Part shown: in pieces, positions 52,501 through 64,000 of the stretch
Position numbering within the stretch: the stretch's first letter is position 1
Layout: each line of letters starts with the position of its first letter
NCBI RefSeq assembly: GCF_042242105.1
Contig: NC_092019.1
Location: forward strand, 12,520,328-12,584,327
Origin: Pempheris klunzingeri
Taxonomy: Eukaryota; Chordata; Actinopteri; Acropomatiformes; Pempheridae
DNA length: 64,000 nt
Direction: 5' to 3'
Notes under the pieces: generated by a model
Told to the model about the DNA's origin: nothing
The model's database searches: none
Seen by the model: only the letters and a program-made list of their open reading frames with translations
Made by a program: the position numbers and the translations under genes

Positions 52501-54413
52501 TACAGTATTAAGCAGAAAAATGCTGTCAAATGTCTGCACGAAAATAAATAAAAAGAAAACGCTCTGTGCCACAGATAAGGAGGCAGGATGGAAACAAGGG
52601 GCATGAGGTATCTGAGATCGTAAATGGAAAGCTAAAAGGGCATTACAGGTTATCAGAGCCTTTTCATAAGCCCCTGTGCAATCATAAGCAAATTAAATGA
52701 ATGATTGTAGCCTTTAATTTTCCATCGGCCGAATAAACAAACAACTCCAAGGTATGGCCCTCCACTTTAAACACAGCCATACCAAAAATGATAAGGGCCT
52801 ATGAAAATGTGTGATTAGCAAGCAACATTTTACAGGTTTAATAGCCTGCTATCATAGTTTAAATACTCAGCGGGTGACAAGCAGCGTCTGGATTTCAGCA
52901 GAATAGATGATGGATTTCCAAAATGTTTTATGGACTCAATGTTTTTTATGTATCCAATGCTGTACAAGGCCGCACACGAGTTCTTTCAAATTATTAATGA
53001 AACAGCTGCCAAATCTCATGCATTTGTATAATCTTCTTTAATTCACGTTATGTTTGTCAGGAATAATACACAAGGACAGCAATCCAAATGTTTTGTTTTT
53101 TTTAACCATATAATAATAATAATACACCATAGATAGGTGTCATTTCTGATTACAAAAATTAAAATAAACAGCTTGTAAATTTTTCAGGAACTAAAATAGA
53201 AGTAACAGCCCATTGACTGTATGAGTGTTCAGTTTCTACAGTCTATGTAAAAACCCAAACTGCAGTGACAACACCCAGGCTAGTTATGCTAGCTGGTGAA
53301 ATAGCCTTAGCTTAAGATAACTCATCCACTTTTACCTGCTTCCTGTAGCTGAAAAAATCAATTTCATGCCCTTAATAATTAATTGTTTTATGCCATATAA
53401 TGAAGGCATAATGGATAAAAAAGTAACCCCCTTACCCTAACACCAGATAAACTAGTCCCGCTAAAGGCTAACTAGCCTAGCTTAGCAGGCTAGCAGTAGA
53501 CATGATTTCATCTAGTTAAGTTACATTTAAACCACATGTTTGTGTCTATTTTCTTAAAGATTAAGTCAGTGAAGTAGTTTATCCGTTTAAATGGACATAA
53601 ACGCTGTAGAAGAGTGTATTTTGTTTGTAGATGGTATGCGCTTTAGATTGTTCACCATCTAAATGTCTTTTTAAAACCAAATCTATGACACAATGATTAA
53701 TAAAACGCATAAAGTTTAGGTTTAGCATTTTATATGTGTTAAACAGATTGACAAAGATCCATCAAGCTTCAAACCATTTTTCCTCAACTTTACTGTTTCA
53801 CAGTTTCTGACGATATATAAGAGGAAGAGAAGGTGGAAAAGTAAGTCGTCACAACAAATAAGACTGAAAATAAGGCAGAAAAGCAGAAAAACATACTTCT
53901 GCTACACAGAATTATGCACATGTTGACTTTTTTCTATTATTTGCCTCTTTTTTGTGGTGAATTATTGGTAATTGTTTCTGTCCAGGTCTCTATTAAAGAA
54001 GAAGGTAGATGGCCTACAGCTGGTGGGGAGCTGCAACCAGTGACTGGAAAATGACCAGAAAAGTGAGTTGTATTGGTCGTATTGTGCTGGAAGCTTCATC
54101 AAGCCCTTTCTCCTCTCTCTGGAGCGCCTGTGGTCTTCTCAGGGCTTCTATAAGTCTGTGAAGCAGGGCGTTGCTGGAAAAACATCCTGAATGCTTTGCA
54201 AACATTCCCAGGACAAATAAAGGAATACATCATACCAGGAAAAGTAAAAGTTGTGTTTGCACAGCTGATCTCTGTTATCAGCCTTCTTTACTCTCAATCT
54301 GACCACAAATCACCAACTGTTAAATTAACGAGAGCTCATTTCTAATGTCGAGGCGATGCAGATCATGAAGCCTGCAGATCACAGGGCTTGTTTGAGGGAA
54401 AACCCTGTCAGGT
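49576..54413. other. Intergenic region upstream of TENT5B
   Basis: Nearly 5 kb without a recognised gene. Near 52196-52236 there is a 19-bp imperfect tandem duplication (GAGTAATGTCTGCTATTGT). Around 53215-53520 the sequence (CAGTCTATG, repeated GCTAGC/CTAGC words) resembles a diverged teleost interspersed repeat. CpG-containing segments at 50.4 and 51.65-51.85 kb could be regulatory, but nothing specific supports that. Confidence 0.4.
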
Positions 54414-54440
54414 AGGCAGGCAGGCAGGCAGGCAGGCAGG
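54414..54440. repeat. (GGCA)n tetranucleotide repeat
   Basis: Six to seven units of GGCA/CAGG, about 170 bp before the putative TENT5B TATA-like box. Confidence 0.9.
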
Positions 54441-54546
54441 GTGCACCATGAGCAGAGCCGAGCAGGGGGAGGAGGCTGTCAGATGCGTCGCACGAAGGGT
54501 GTTCCCTGCAGACTGGGCGTCCATAATCAATGACCAAACACAGCAG

Positions 54547-54583
54547 CCAATCACAGGGCTCATGCTAATTAGGAGGCTTTAAA
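54547..54583 (+). promoter_or_regulatory. TENT5B core promoter candidates (CCAAT and TATA-like)
   Basis: CCAAT at 54547-54551 is followed 27 bp later by TTTAAA at 54578-54583. That would place transcription start near 54610, about 220 bp before the start codon, in a leader containing a 17-T run just before the ATG. Spacing fits a TATA-type, regulated promoter, unlike the ETS-type promoters of the other genes. Confidence 0.4.
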
Positions 54584-54831
54584 CCCCCTGATGAATCGGT
54601 GCTCTGCAGACTGATCAGATTGTAGCTGCTCTCAGCGGAGGAAGCAGCCGATCCCTCTTTCAGCCCACTAACTTTCTCTACTTTTCACTTCACCACACAT
54701 CACCGCCGGGACCCGCTGTCTGCTGACATCCACGGGAATATCTCACTCGCGTTGAAGAGAGAAGATCAGCCGGGAGGAGGCACTGATTCATTTTCTAATT
54801 TTTTTTTTTTTTTTTGAAAGTTAACATCGCC

Positions 54832-57800
54832 ATGTCTTGCGGTGATGCGTCGGACCAGAGTCGGCGGTTCTCTGTGTTGTCTTGGGATCAGGTGCAGCGC
54901 TTGGACTCGATCCTGGGAGAAGCTGTTCCCATCCACGGCCGGGGAAACTTCCCCACTCTGTCCGTGCAACCACGCCAGATCGTGCAGGTACTAACCCGCA
55001 CGTACACTGCATTTACACACTCTCTTTATATATTAGTTACAGTTTTTTAAGTTTGAAAAGGGGGATCTTTTATTTCCAGAGTTGGTTAGAAGTATGTGTA
55101 GTACAGCTGATCACACTGCAGGTTGGTAGGGAGTGAATACAGTGAAACTCATGGATCAAATGGTCACTTTTACATGTTCTCTGACTGTGGTAACACTTTG
55201 GGAACTAAATGCTAAACTTAAACTGTAGGTATTTGTCTTGCACTACCTTGTAAAAGTCCTCAAAGAGCCCAGGTGATCCCCCATTTCCAATTTGACCAAA
55301 CCAGGATATATAACTTGTAGAGGTTCCTAGGATCCTTCCTCGCTCAGCTGTATTTCCTTGTCACATTACATCATAATTCTGTTTGGTCTGTTTCCTCTTT
55401 TTGGGACATTGCTTCCCAGGACGGCTATGTATTCCTTCAAAAGTACATACATTTTCTATAGTGGGGAATAATCTGCTCTCCCATCTCCTTTGGTTTGACT
55501 TGAAATTTTATGAAACAGACACATGCCAAAGTCCGTCCACATTTCCAGCCTCTAATGCACTGTTGCTGGATCATGTTGCACTTCTCCTGCGGTGCAATGT
55601 AAACGCCGTGACAGAATTTAAAAAATGAACATGTAGCAGATTCCTAATGTCAAAGTCAGGTAATCTAACGCATAATCCCCCCCCTTTTCCCATTTGGTTT
55701 CCACACTGAGATATTCAAGATGAGCTCAACAAGCCCAGAGCTTCATGCTTGGGGTTGTGAAAGGATGAATGCTCCATTGAGCGTTCAGGAGGCTTAAATG
55801 CCGGTTTGAGCACCAAATGTGGGCACTCCTGGATTTATGGAAACCCCATATAATTTTATTTAGACATCTGCCACGCAGATACATTTAGCAGTTGGCAGAA
55901 CATTGATCTAGAATGATGCAATTCAGCCTAAACGTCTATTTAAGAGGTTCTCATGATGTAAATGTGCCTCCTCTGTTATGCATCCCTACTCAGAGTGTGA
56001 ACCTTTGTCCTGTAGCATCATTAAGCTCCAGAGTCCAAGGAGTTACACATCTGTGACTGTAGATCTGAGATAACAAAAACCCACTGTTTTTCTAACTGCT
56101 TCACAACTCAGACCTGTGGCTCTCCTCACACCCCCACCCTCCCCACTTACCTGTTACTTGATTTCTTTTTTTTTTTCCTTAAGAAGTGAGACAGACGTGA
56201 TCAGACAGGAGCCGTGTCTCTGGCAGGATTTGTACAGCCAGCTGTGGCACACCTGTGCTTCCAGAGACTTATCCACTCACCTGTATTCAAGCATGTGTGA
56301 CTGACTACCTGCAGTCATAGCGCACAGGCAGGAAAGGTGTTAAGTCTGGGCCTGACCCTGAATTTGGCTCTGACTGCACTGACATATCGGGACGACCACA
56401 GAAGCACACTAAAACTGCAATGTTATTGCCTCTGATTGGAATTTGAACCCAATCAGCGCCACTTTATGGCTGAATAATTACAATGCGGTTGCTGCCAAAT
56501 TATGCTATTTTGATTTTGTTCCTCCGTCGCTCCTGTGTGACTTGCCTTCAAATGTTTGTTTGTCTGTAGCCTGACCCAGTATGTATAAATAGAGCCAGCT
56601 TGTTATCTGATCACCATGGGAGAGAGAGTTAACAGACACTAATCTGACAGGTCAGTGCCAGAAGGGAGATTTAGGATTGTGTTGTGTGTAACAACCAATT
56701 TGTGCCGCAGGTTTTACTGTTGGAATTGTATGCAAATTATTATTTTCTTTCAGTGGGGATGTTTGCAGAGTCCAAGTGAAGCTTGCGTTTCAGCCGTTTA
56801 TTTGTTTTTGTTACAGGCTGCTACATGTAGCAGCATTACCAACAAGTCTGCCTGCTGTATATACACTGAATTATTACTGCAAACCTCTCAGACAGCTTGC
56901 CAGATATAACAGGGAAGCTGCAGCTAGTTGTTTATGTGTCATATCATTCAGATCTAAGTTTCCACTGAGCGCTTTGATCTCTTCCAAATGTGTTCAACTG
57001 CAAGTTTTTATGGCACAAGGGGAATGCCATTTCCCATCAGGCAACAAGACCAAATCTGTGTGATGCCATATTTCAAACCTCAGTCATGCTCCCCCTTTGA
57101 GCCTTCGAGCAGTGCTGCTCTCATACTCTGTCCAGCTGTAGATCGTCCTCTCCCAGTGTGGCCGCACAGAGGCGAGACCTCTTCATTTAAACATCCTACA
57201 GGTCACTGGGACAGAAGAAGGGAAAGGCTGCCGACCCTTAATGATCTGAGGTTGTGGCGTCCTGCACACTGGTGCTCAGTGTTTGCAGTTCAGGATTATA
57301 AATCTTATCGCCGTGTCTGTGATAAAATAAGACAATCTGACCCAGAGAAGGATGGACCAGGAACACAGACTCTGGTCTTTGTTTGGACTTTTTAGGTTTC
57401 ATTCAGACTGAGGCTGATGGTTACGAAATGAACTTTTGTGAGCAGCGGTATTGATCTTGCCTTCACAAAGTATTGATTTCCATTAGGCCCATGTGGCGCT
57501 TATTTGAACTTATTTCAAGAGTTAAACTCGAGTCCTTTCCTCAAATCTGCAACTACAAGGGCATTATTTATATGTCTGACCCTCGCTTTCCTACAAGAGA
57601 GCCTGTATAAATTCATGTACATCATCACTAACATGCTGTTTCTCTGTCTCGTCCCTGTCCAGGTGGTACGGGCTAGGCTGGAGGAGAGGGGTGTGCGCGT
57701 TAAGGACGTGAGGCTGAATGGATCGGCGGCCAGCCATGTGCTCCATCAGGACACTGGACTGGGCTACAAGGACCTGGACCTGATCTTTGGTGTGTCGCTG

Positions 57801-58691
57801 AAAGACGATCAGGCCTTCCGTCTGGTGAAGGATGTCGTGCTGGACTGCCTGTTTGACTTCTTGCCAGCCGGGGTCTCCAAGGAGCGCATCACGGCACTGA
57901 CCCTCAAGGAGGCGTATGTACAGAAACTGGTGAAAGTCTGTAATGACACGGACCGCTGGAGCCTCATCTCACTGTCCAACAACACGGGCAAGAATGTGGA
58001 GCTAAAATTTGTGGACTCTTTACGGCGGCAGTTTGAATTCAGCGTGGACTCCTTCCAGATTTGCCTTGACTCTCTGCTCTTATTTGACCGCTGCTCAGAG
58101 ACGCCCATGTCCGAGAGCTTTCATCCCACTGTGATCGGGGAGAGTGTGTATGGGGACTTCAAGGAGGCCATTGACCACCTGTGTCAGAGGACCATAGCTA
58201 CACGCAGCCCGGAAGAAATCAGAGGGGGCGGCTTATTGAAGTACTGCCACCTGCTGGTGCGCGGGTTCAGACCATCCTCAGAGGCGGACATGAAGCAGAT
58301 GCAGCGCTACATGTGCTCACGCTTCTTCATTGACTTCTCTGACATAGGAGAGCAGCAGAGGAAACTGGAGGCCTACCTGCAAAACCACTTCGCTGGGATG
58401 GAGCACAAACGGTACGAGTGCCTGATGACTCTGCACCAAGTGGTGAACGAGAGCACCGTGTGTCTGATGGGCCACGAGCGACGCCAGACGCTCAGCCTCA
58501 TCTCCATGCTGGCGCTGAAGGTGCTGGCCGAGCAGAACGCCATCCCCACTGTAACGAATGTCACGTGTTATTACCAGCCAGCTCCGTACGTGCAGGACAT
58601 CAACTTCAGTAATTACTATATTGCACATGTGCAGCCGCCGCCGGTTTCACCGTGCAGTAATTCATATCAGACGTGGCTGCCTTGTAGCTGA
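54832..58691 (+). CDS. tent5b: Terminal nucleotidyltransferase 5B (FAM46B), non-canonical poly(A) polymerase
   Basis: Two coding exons, 54832-54987 and 57663-58691, phase 0, giving 394 aa (human about 425; the difference is a shorter N terminus). It extends poly(A) tails of mRNAs in the cytoplasm. The nucleotidyltransferase core is intact: GSAASHVL at residues 72-79, the catalytic pair D89/D91 in GYKDLDLIF, and a third acidic residue E165 in NVELKF. The PAP/OAS1 substrate-binding part includes [19 protein letters not shown], and the protein ends TWLPCS. The segment [14 protein letters not shown] is TENT5B-like, while the C-terminal [12 protein letters not shown] is as in TENT5A. Synteny with ZDHHC18/PIGV/ARID1A favours TENT5B. 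The start is the first ATG after the leader and precedes [14 protein letters not shown]. The 2.7 kb intron holds no recognised feature. Confidence 0.92.
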
Positions 58692-59300
58692 AGTGACTGA
58701 GATGGGCAGAGGTGGACGTGTCTCCATCGTGCTTCATTTTTCAAAGGAAGTGGACTGAAAATTAAAAAAAAAAAAAAAAAGAGACTCTTGTTTGCCAAAT
58801 GTGACTTGACTTAAACAATCCTGTACTGCTGTACATCTGATTGAGCCGACACATAAGTTTTTCTCAACTGTTTTGTCTTGCAAAACATCTATAAGATTGC
58901 TGGTCATTTCTGAGATGTAGCGATAATATCTTGTTTAAGTATTACAAAAAAAAAGTCTTTATGAAGCTTTATATATGTCAAAAATACATTTTTGAGGAAA
59001 CCAACATTGAAGCTGGTGTTATTTTCGAACTCTGGCTTTATTTTTTTTTAAATTACATACTGGACCAAAGATGTATTTGTTGTTCAAAAAGGGAATGTTG
59101 TTATGATTCCAAGTGCCTAAAATGAACCATGAAATGTTCTAAAAACATCTGTAAAGTGAGAACTGTGCATTTAGTGTTTTCTAGATTACTCCGTCTCTCT
59201 TTTCAGGAACAGAAGCATTCATTTTTGTGAGATTAAAAAAAAAAAAAGGAAAAACAACTACTACTTCTTGTATCGTGGTTATTTTATTTCAACCTTGACC
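58692..59300 (+). other. TENT5B 3' UTR
   Basis: Non-coding AT-rich sequence after the stop. Poly-A runs occur at 58760-58780 and 59234-59247. ATTAAA at 59232-59237 may be the poly(A) signal; no AATAAA is well placed, so the true end is uncertain. Confidence 0.4.
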
Positions 59301-60570
59301 TATAATGATTGAGGTTTTAATCTTCGGCTCGAAGGGCTGCAGTTAGTTTTAACTGGTGATTGTCTGAAGCTGCTTCACCATTCACACAGGCAAGTTGTAT
59401 ACTCTGACACAAGCATCACAAACGGCAGGTTTTCACTGAACCTGGGAGAAGCTTTGACTCCGACTTTATCTTGCTCTGGATGCGTGGGATGGATGGGAGG
59501 TTGTTTGTCCTTTTACTTGATAAGCTGATGACAACAAGGTGGCTCATTTCCAGTAACCAGGCCCATTGAAATGCATATACTGTCGGCTGGAGTGAGTTGC
59601 ATTTGTTGAACTGAAGCTGAGGATCCATTACAATCTGAGGACATGAACCATAAGGAGGCTTTTCAACAGCACAATGGCTTCTCTCTCCTCAGTGATACTA
59701 AAGCTTTTTAACAAAGGCTGGCCTGTTCTCCCACCCATGTTACCACTGGAAACCCAGCCCCGTTTGCTTGACTGATACCATAGCCATGTAATTTTGTCTG
59801 AGTCAAAATCAAAAATCTTTACAGGCATAGCTTGAACGACAAAGTTCAAGTTCAAAGTGAAAAGACGGAACTGGTGAAAACAACAAAGCTTATATTAATT
59901 ATTAGCAGACATTAGTCCTTCGCAAACACGTCACGTATGGGTCAATATTTACAGAACAACACATAGTTTATTTTGCCATATGTGAGTCACACCCAGCCAT
60001 TTCTTCTCCACAATGAACTGTAACTGGATTTCAAGCGTTAGAAATGTGGCGTTATTGAATACTATAGACACGACTTCATCTTTGCATTAATCTAGTAACT
60101 ACAGCATTATTGATAGTGGTCACAGTGCTGGTTTACTGGGAAGAGTCAGTGTACAATATAGAGACATGGAGGCCAGTTAATATTATTGATATGAAATTCC
60201 TTCACTCTGTGTCATGTTCGCTTGCTCATAAGGCCAGATGAACCTGTAACAGGAACCCAGAGCAGAGATTTGCTGTTGAGCCCCTACTGACACCCCATCA
60301 ACTGCCCACTGTACAATGTGTATGTACCCTGTAGCCTCCAACTTGCCATTAAGTCCAGTACAACCAGTAGTCCTAAGGTGGAATGATACATTTTCGTATG
60401 TTAGTTTGTGGTAATGTGATCAAACTCAAACTTTATTGAGAATATGCATGTGTGAGTACAATATAAATAAAGCAGAAACAAAAGATAAGATGAGGGTTCA
60501 ACATTTGTAAATGACACGGGACCCTCTTCAGTTGATGGTGGGTCGTGTTCACTGTATCCTAGCAGTGTTA
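59301..60570. other. Intergenic sequence downstream of TENT5B
   Basis: No gene was recognised. Near 60420-60470 a segment with ACTTTATTGAGAATATG and AATAAAG could be an old repeat end. Confidence 0.4.
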
Positions 60571-60577
60571 CAACTAA

Positions 60578-60930
60578 AGGGGTGCTCCACCAATTTTACA
60601 TACAAAAACTAGTTTGCTTGCCATGGGGAGTACTACTCAGCCTGTGAAAACAGTTGTGTAACATCCTCTGTGACTCTGAAGGAGCTTTCTAAAGCCTAAG
60701 AAATTAATACTGAACACTGACAAAAAGCCTGTGTTACAAAATGAGGACAGGTGTTTGAAAGACACTGGACTTTCCCAGGCAGGGAGCGTCCAACAATTGA
60801 CACTATCATTTGAATGATTTGTAGGATTCAGTGGTTTTGGATCTTGATCTAGAGTATTCCAGCATCAGTTTTCACAATGATTTTCCCCAACTTGAAAATG
60901 CAACAGTAAATGAGTACAGTACCCCTTTAA
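60578..60930 (+). repeat. Teleost interspersed repeat (MITE-like) beginning GGGGTGCTCCACC
   Basis: It starts GGGGTGCTCCACCAATTTTA and ends GAGTACAGTACCCCTTTAA, with inner words GGGGAGTACTACTCA and GGAGCTTTCTAAA. I recall this as a frequent repeat in percomorph fish genomes. The ends are loosely complementary (GGGGT/ACCCC), consistent with a non-autonomous DNA element. The family name is not assigned. Confidence 0.45.
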
Positions 60931-62760
60931 TCAAATTATCACAACCAAGTCTTACAAGTTGAAGCGACTTTTCCCATCAAGAGGAACTGTTCAAGTTGAG
61001 CCATTGGAGTCATCCTCTATATTTGTAACTCTTTGAGTATAATGGATAGTTGGTAGTTGATCAGTGCCAATATGAAAGAAACCTTTACTTATAAGTTACA
61101 TTATACCACATACATGTTCAGGGGCATGACCTCCACACACCTAAATGACAGTATGCTTCCTAATGGGCTTTTCCTTTCTCTGCTTGATTATTATCTATTA
61201 CCTGGTTTTTATTGTCTTTTCATGATCCCGAAATATGATTGTCCTTTCTTCCACTTTAGAAAATAACAACATGTTGCCTCAACTAAGAATAAAAATGTTT
61301 GTGAACACTCAGATGTTATGAGCTGAAGGGTTATTTTGGATGCAATGCAGCAGTAAACATACTGGAAATGATTTATTGAGTGTCCGAGGCCTAGTGACAA
61401 AATACTGAATCTAACATCCTGATAATCTGTCAGGAAAGCTGGCTCTGCTCGTTTTGGCACAAAGTGCCGTGCTGTCGGTAAGTTTTTCTTTTCATGCTGT
61501 GTGTGTTTTTCAAGCAGCCGTGTGTGTTTAGCAGACCTTCCCAGGGTGTGGGCTCCTAGCTGCAACTCTACTTATTAGACTAAAAAAGTAGAAATAAGGA
61601 GATGTTACACTTCATACCTAATTTAACAGAGAAAGAACGCAGTTGATTAAAACGATTCTCATCAACTATCATGTCTAGATGACAGAGGTAGAAATTTTAT
61701 CGGAGGGATAATAGTGTAAGATTTCTGAGACATTTAATTAGGGCTTTAATTTGGAAAGTGTGTGTGTGGGCTGGGGCTCTGTGAACACATCTGTGTGAAA
61801 GGACAGTGATGATAGGACAGAGATGCAGTAATGACAGAGATTTCACGATTTCTTGCCACAACACAAATCAAACTCACCCTGGCCTGGTATTTGTGCTATT
61901 ACCTCTCCTGTAAAGGGTTTATTCACCCAAGGGAGCAATTATAATGTCCCACTTACCCATTATCCAAGGAGAGATTCTCACCCTGTGCCTCTGTTTGGTG
62001 CACACTCTCTCTGCGTGTTGTCTCTCCCTGATGCAAGATAAACTTCGATCCAGATCACACCGATCTGAGTCAGGAAATGGAGATGTTTTAAATTAAGTTG
62101 TACTTGGGGAGCACATGACTCTGTGGATGTGACATCATCCTGAGGGTGCAAAGGGAAAACACATGTTTTATTTGAACTGCATGATTGGAGCAGTGCAGCT
62201 TCAGCTGGGGGAGATGTGTGGGTTGCCGTCTGTGTGTCTTGCTGTGTTGCCGGGGTGCAGCAGTGAGAAATGTCCACAAGTTCATCACAAGTTCTTCATG
62301 AGAGGAAAGACTCCAAATAACTGTGGCATAGCTATCTCCTAGTGTATTATAAAGAGGAAACCCTCACTTTTATAATAAGCCACAAAGCCTGCAGTTATAA
62401 ATAACAGCGCTATAAGTCATAAGCTGTTGCCAGGTGAAAACCTTGTATCTCCAAATAATTTATTGGGGTTTGAAAGGGTTCTGATCAGAAGAGGTTGGAT
62501 ACATTTCTTATCTCACATTAATGCTTTTTTTTTTTTTTTTATCTTATCTGAACATAGGGATCGTGAAAATATACCTGAAAACATGCCACTGTGGACATGA
62601 AAGGTTTTCTTCTGGATAGCAATGAAAACATAAAAACGATGTAATAAATCCTTTTTTGGCCTGGAGGCACTTTAGCTTTTTTCCACTGAATAAGAGGTCA
62701 CACAGTCCATGGACTGCCTGGTTAAAAAAGCAACATAGCTTATATACGTATACATGTACA
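60931..62760. other. Intergenic sequence, 60.9-62.8 kb
   Basis: No gene, repeat family or conserved motif was recognised; open frames on either strand (for example 61209-61565 on the - strand) are not domain-like. Confidence 0.4.
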
Positions 62761-62767
62761 TCAGCCA

Positions 62768-63297
62768 GGGGTGGAATTCAACTGAGTACATTTGCTGAGT
62801 CTAATTCTGAGGTACCTGTACTTAAATATGTCCATGTTATTTCCGTGTCATTATACTTCCCTTCAAAGGAAAGATTGTGCTTTTCACTTGACTACTTCTA
62901 TAGTTACTAATGGCTGTGCAAAGTCAATACACTGTACACCCACACAGTTGTTTTCAGTTACTCTGATTAGACCTCCAGTCAGGTGTAGGTAACATAGAGC
63001 TCTGCTGGGTTATATGATTATGAAATAAGCAAACTCTATAGGTGGAACAAGCCACCGACCACAGAGGGGTGAAAAGTCAGTCGAGCACTGTGTGTACGCA
63101 CCCACACAGTCCAGAGAAGAGGTCTAATGGGCAACATTAGTCTAAACACCTGTGTGGATGCACTGTGGGTGGGTTCAAAATTTTATATAGAACTTTTTAT
63201 GACTTTTATTTGCAACTTGAGTATTTTGTATGCTGTAGTATTGCATCTTTTACTGAGGTGAAGTGTCTGAAAACTCCTTCCACTACAGACAGAAACT
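62768..63297 (+). repeat. Teleost interspersed repeat, copy 2 (same family as 46.9 kb), with internal change
   Basis: The left end GGGGTGGAATTCAACTGAGT ACATTTGCT and the following TGAGGTACCTGTACTTAA match the start of the common fish repeat. The right end (63220-63297) has CTGTAGTATTGCATCTTTTA and ends CTCCTTCCACTAC. The middle, about 62990-63190, does not follow the family pattern and may be an insertion or a replaced segment. Confidence 0.5.
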
Positions 63298-63309
63298 GAA
63301 TGAATGAAG

Positions 63310-63500
63310 TAAAACCACAACTTGTCATTTTTACATTATTGTTGCTTCCGGTCTTTATGCTGAGCTAAAATAAGATAAGCTGATCAAGTCTGCTTCAAAT
63401 TTAGCTGACAGATATGCAAGTGGTATCAATCTTCTCATCTAACTCTCTCTCAAAAGAAAAAAAAAAAGGAATTTCCCCAAAATGTTGAAACATTCCTTTA
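63310..63500 (+). repeat. Teleost interspersed repeat ending CATTCCTTTA
   Basis: Contains CGGTCTTTATGCTGAGCTAA, TCTTCTCATCTAACTCTCTC and AATGTTGAAACATTCCTTTA, the right half of a very frequent fish repeat (consensus words CAGTCTTTATGCTAAGCTAA and CTATTCCTTTA). A poly-A run interrupts it at 63458-63470. It abuts the previous repeat. Confidence 0.5.
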
Positions 63501-63753
63501 AATATGTGTTCACCTGCCAAAACCACAAAAGCTTTTTTCACTGATGCTTTACAATTGCTGATCACCAGTAAAACTTTAATAAACCGTGTAGCAATCCTTA
63601 ATTATGCCAAGGGAAATAAATTGATCAAATAACAAAGATCCCCTTTTTTCTCTTTTACGATAATCTGAAGCAGCATTAATGTCTATTAAAACCCAGAGAG
63701 CCAAGCAGAGAATGCAGCTGGACACTGGACTCAAGCTCTGAATCATCAGTCCA

Positions 63754-63795
63754 AAGTGTATGTGTGTGTGTGTGGGTGTTTATGTGTGTGTGTTC
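63754..63795. repeat. Imperfect (TG)n tract
   Basis: Two short TG runs separated by GGGTGTTTA. The remaining 200 bp to the end of the window show nothing recognisable. Confidence 0.8.
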
Positions 63796-64000
63796 ATGTG
63801 TCTGCTTATTTAGAAAGTGATGTCATGATGGTCGGATGGAACTAGCTAGAAAATGCCAGTGCAGAGTAGAGACAGGACAGTCTCTACTGGGGCGGTGGGA
63901 GGCAGAGGGTGGGGTAATTCGAGGTGCTGGATGTGTGCGTCGGGGGTACCAAAATAGCTTACAGGAGAGAAATAGAATCTGTTATTTCACTTCAGAGTTC

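Noticed and set aside
43100-54500. SFN (14-3-3 sigma), expected from human gene order
   Set aside because: No 14-3-3 helices or signature peptides were seen on either strand.
56988-57395. 135-codon frame within the TENT5B intron
   Set aside because: It would not join either TENT5B exon in a way the family supports, and composition is not coding-like.

Overview
The window comes from a ray-finned (teleost) fish nuclear genome. It carries six multi-exon protein-coding genes, all on the + strand, with GT-AG (and two minor-class) introns, mostly short introns, many TG/TA microsatellites and several interspersed repeats familiar from teleost genomes. No bacterial, organellar, CRISPR, tRNA or rRNA features were seen.

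Layout. Positions 1-4.1 kb hold no gene I can support; the last 0.7 kb is the 3' end of an old L1-type LINE on the - strand that stops just short of the first promoter. GPATCH3 (4209-7081, 7 exons, 518 aa) and GPN2 (7786-10781, 5 exons, 313 aa) follow closely. A 3.3 kb spacer with a long TG/CG tract precedes ARID1A (14104-28317, 20 coding exons, 2,299 aa), the DNA-binding subunit of the BAF chromatin remodeller. PIGV (30724-32612, 3 exons, 507 aa), a GPI-anchor mannosyltransferase, and ZDHHC18 (35466-41577, 9 exons, 464 aa), a protein palmitoyltransferase, come next. From 43 to 54.5 kb the sequence is mostly intergenic, with a LINE relic, a teleost repeat and a set of coding-like exons of an unrecognised helical protein (44.3-48.2 kb). 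TENT5B/FAM46B (54832-58691, 2 exons, 394 aa), a poly(A) polymerase, is the last gene; 59.3-64 kb is repeat-containing intergenic DNA.

The gene set matches human 1p36.11 (ARID1A, PIGV, ZDHHC18, GPN2, GPATCH3, TENT5B), but here GPATCH3-GPN2 sit upstream of ARID1A in the same direction, and no SFN gene is seen between ZDHHC18 and TENT5B. The genes are neighbours by descent, not a pathway.

The most notable observations are two minor-spliceosome (U12-type) introns in neighbouring genes, including an AT-AC intron in ZDHHC18; two predicted ZDHHC18 C termini, one of which reads through a splice donor to end like the human protein; an upstream ORF in PIGV whose stop overlaps the start codon; and the unrecognised coding-like exons at 44-48 kb. 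All exon junctions were set by reading the sequence by eye and comparing with remembered human proteins; none were checked by alignment or transcript data.
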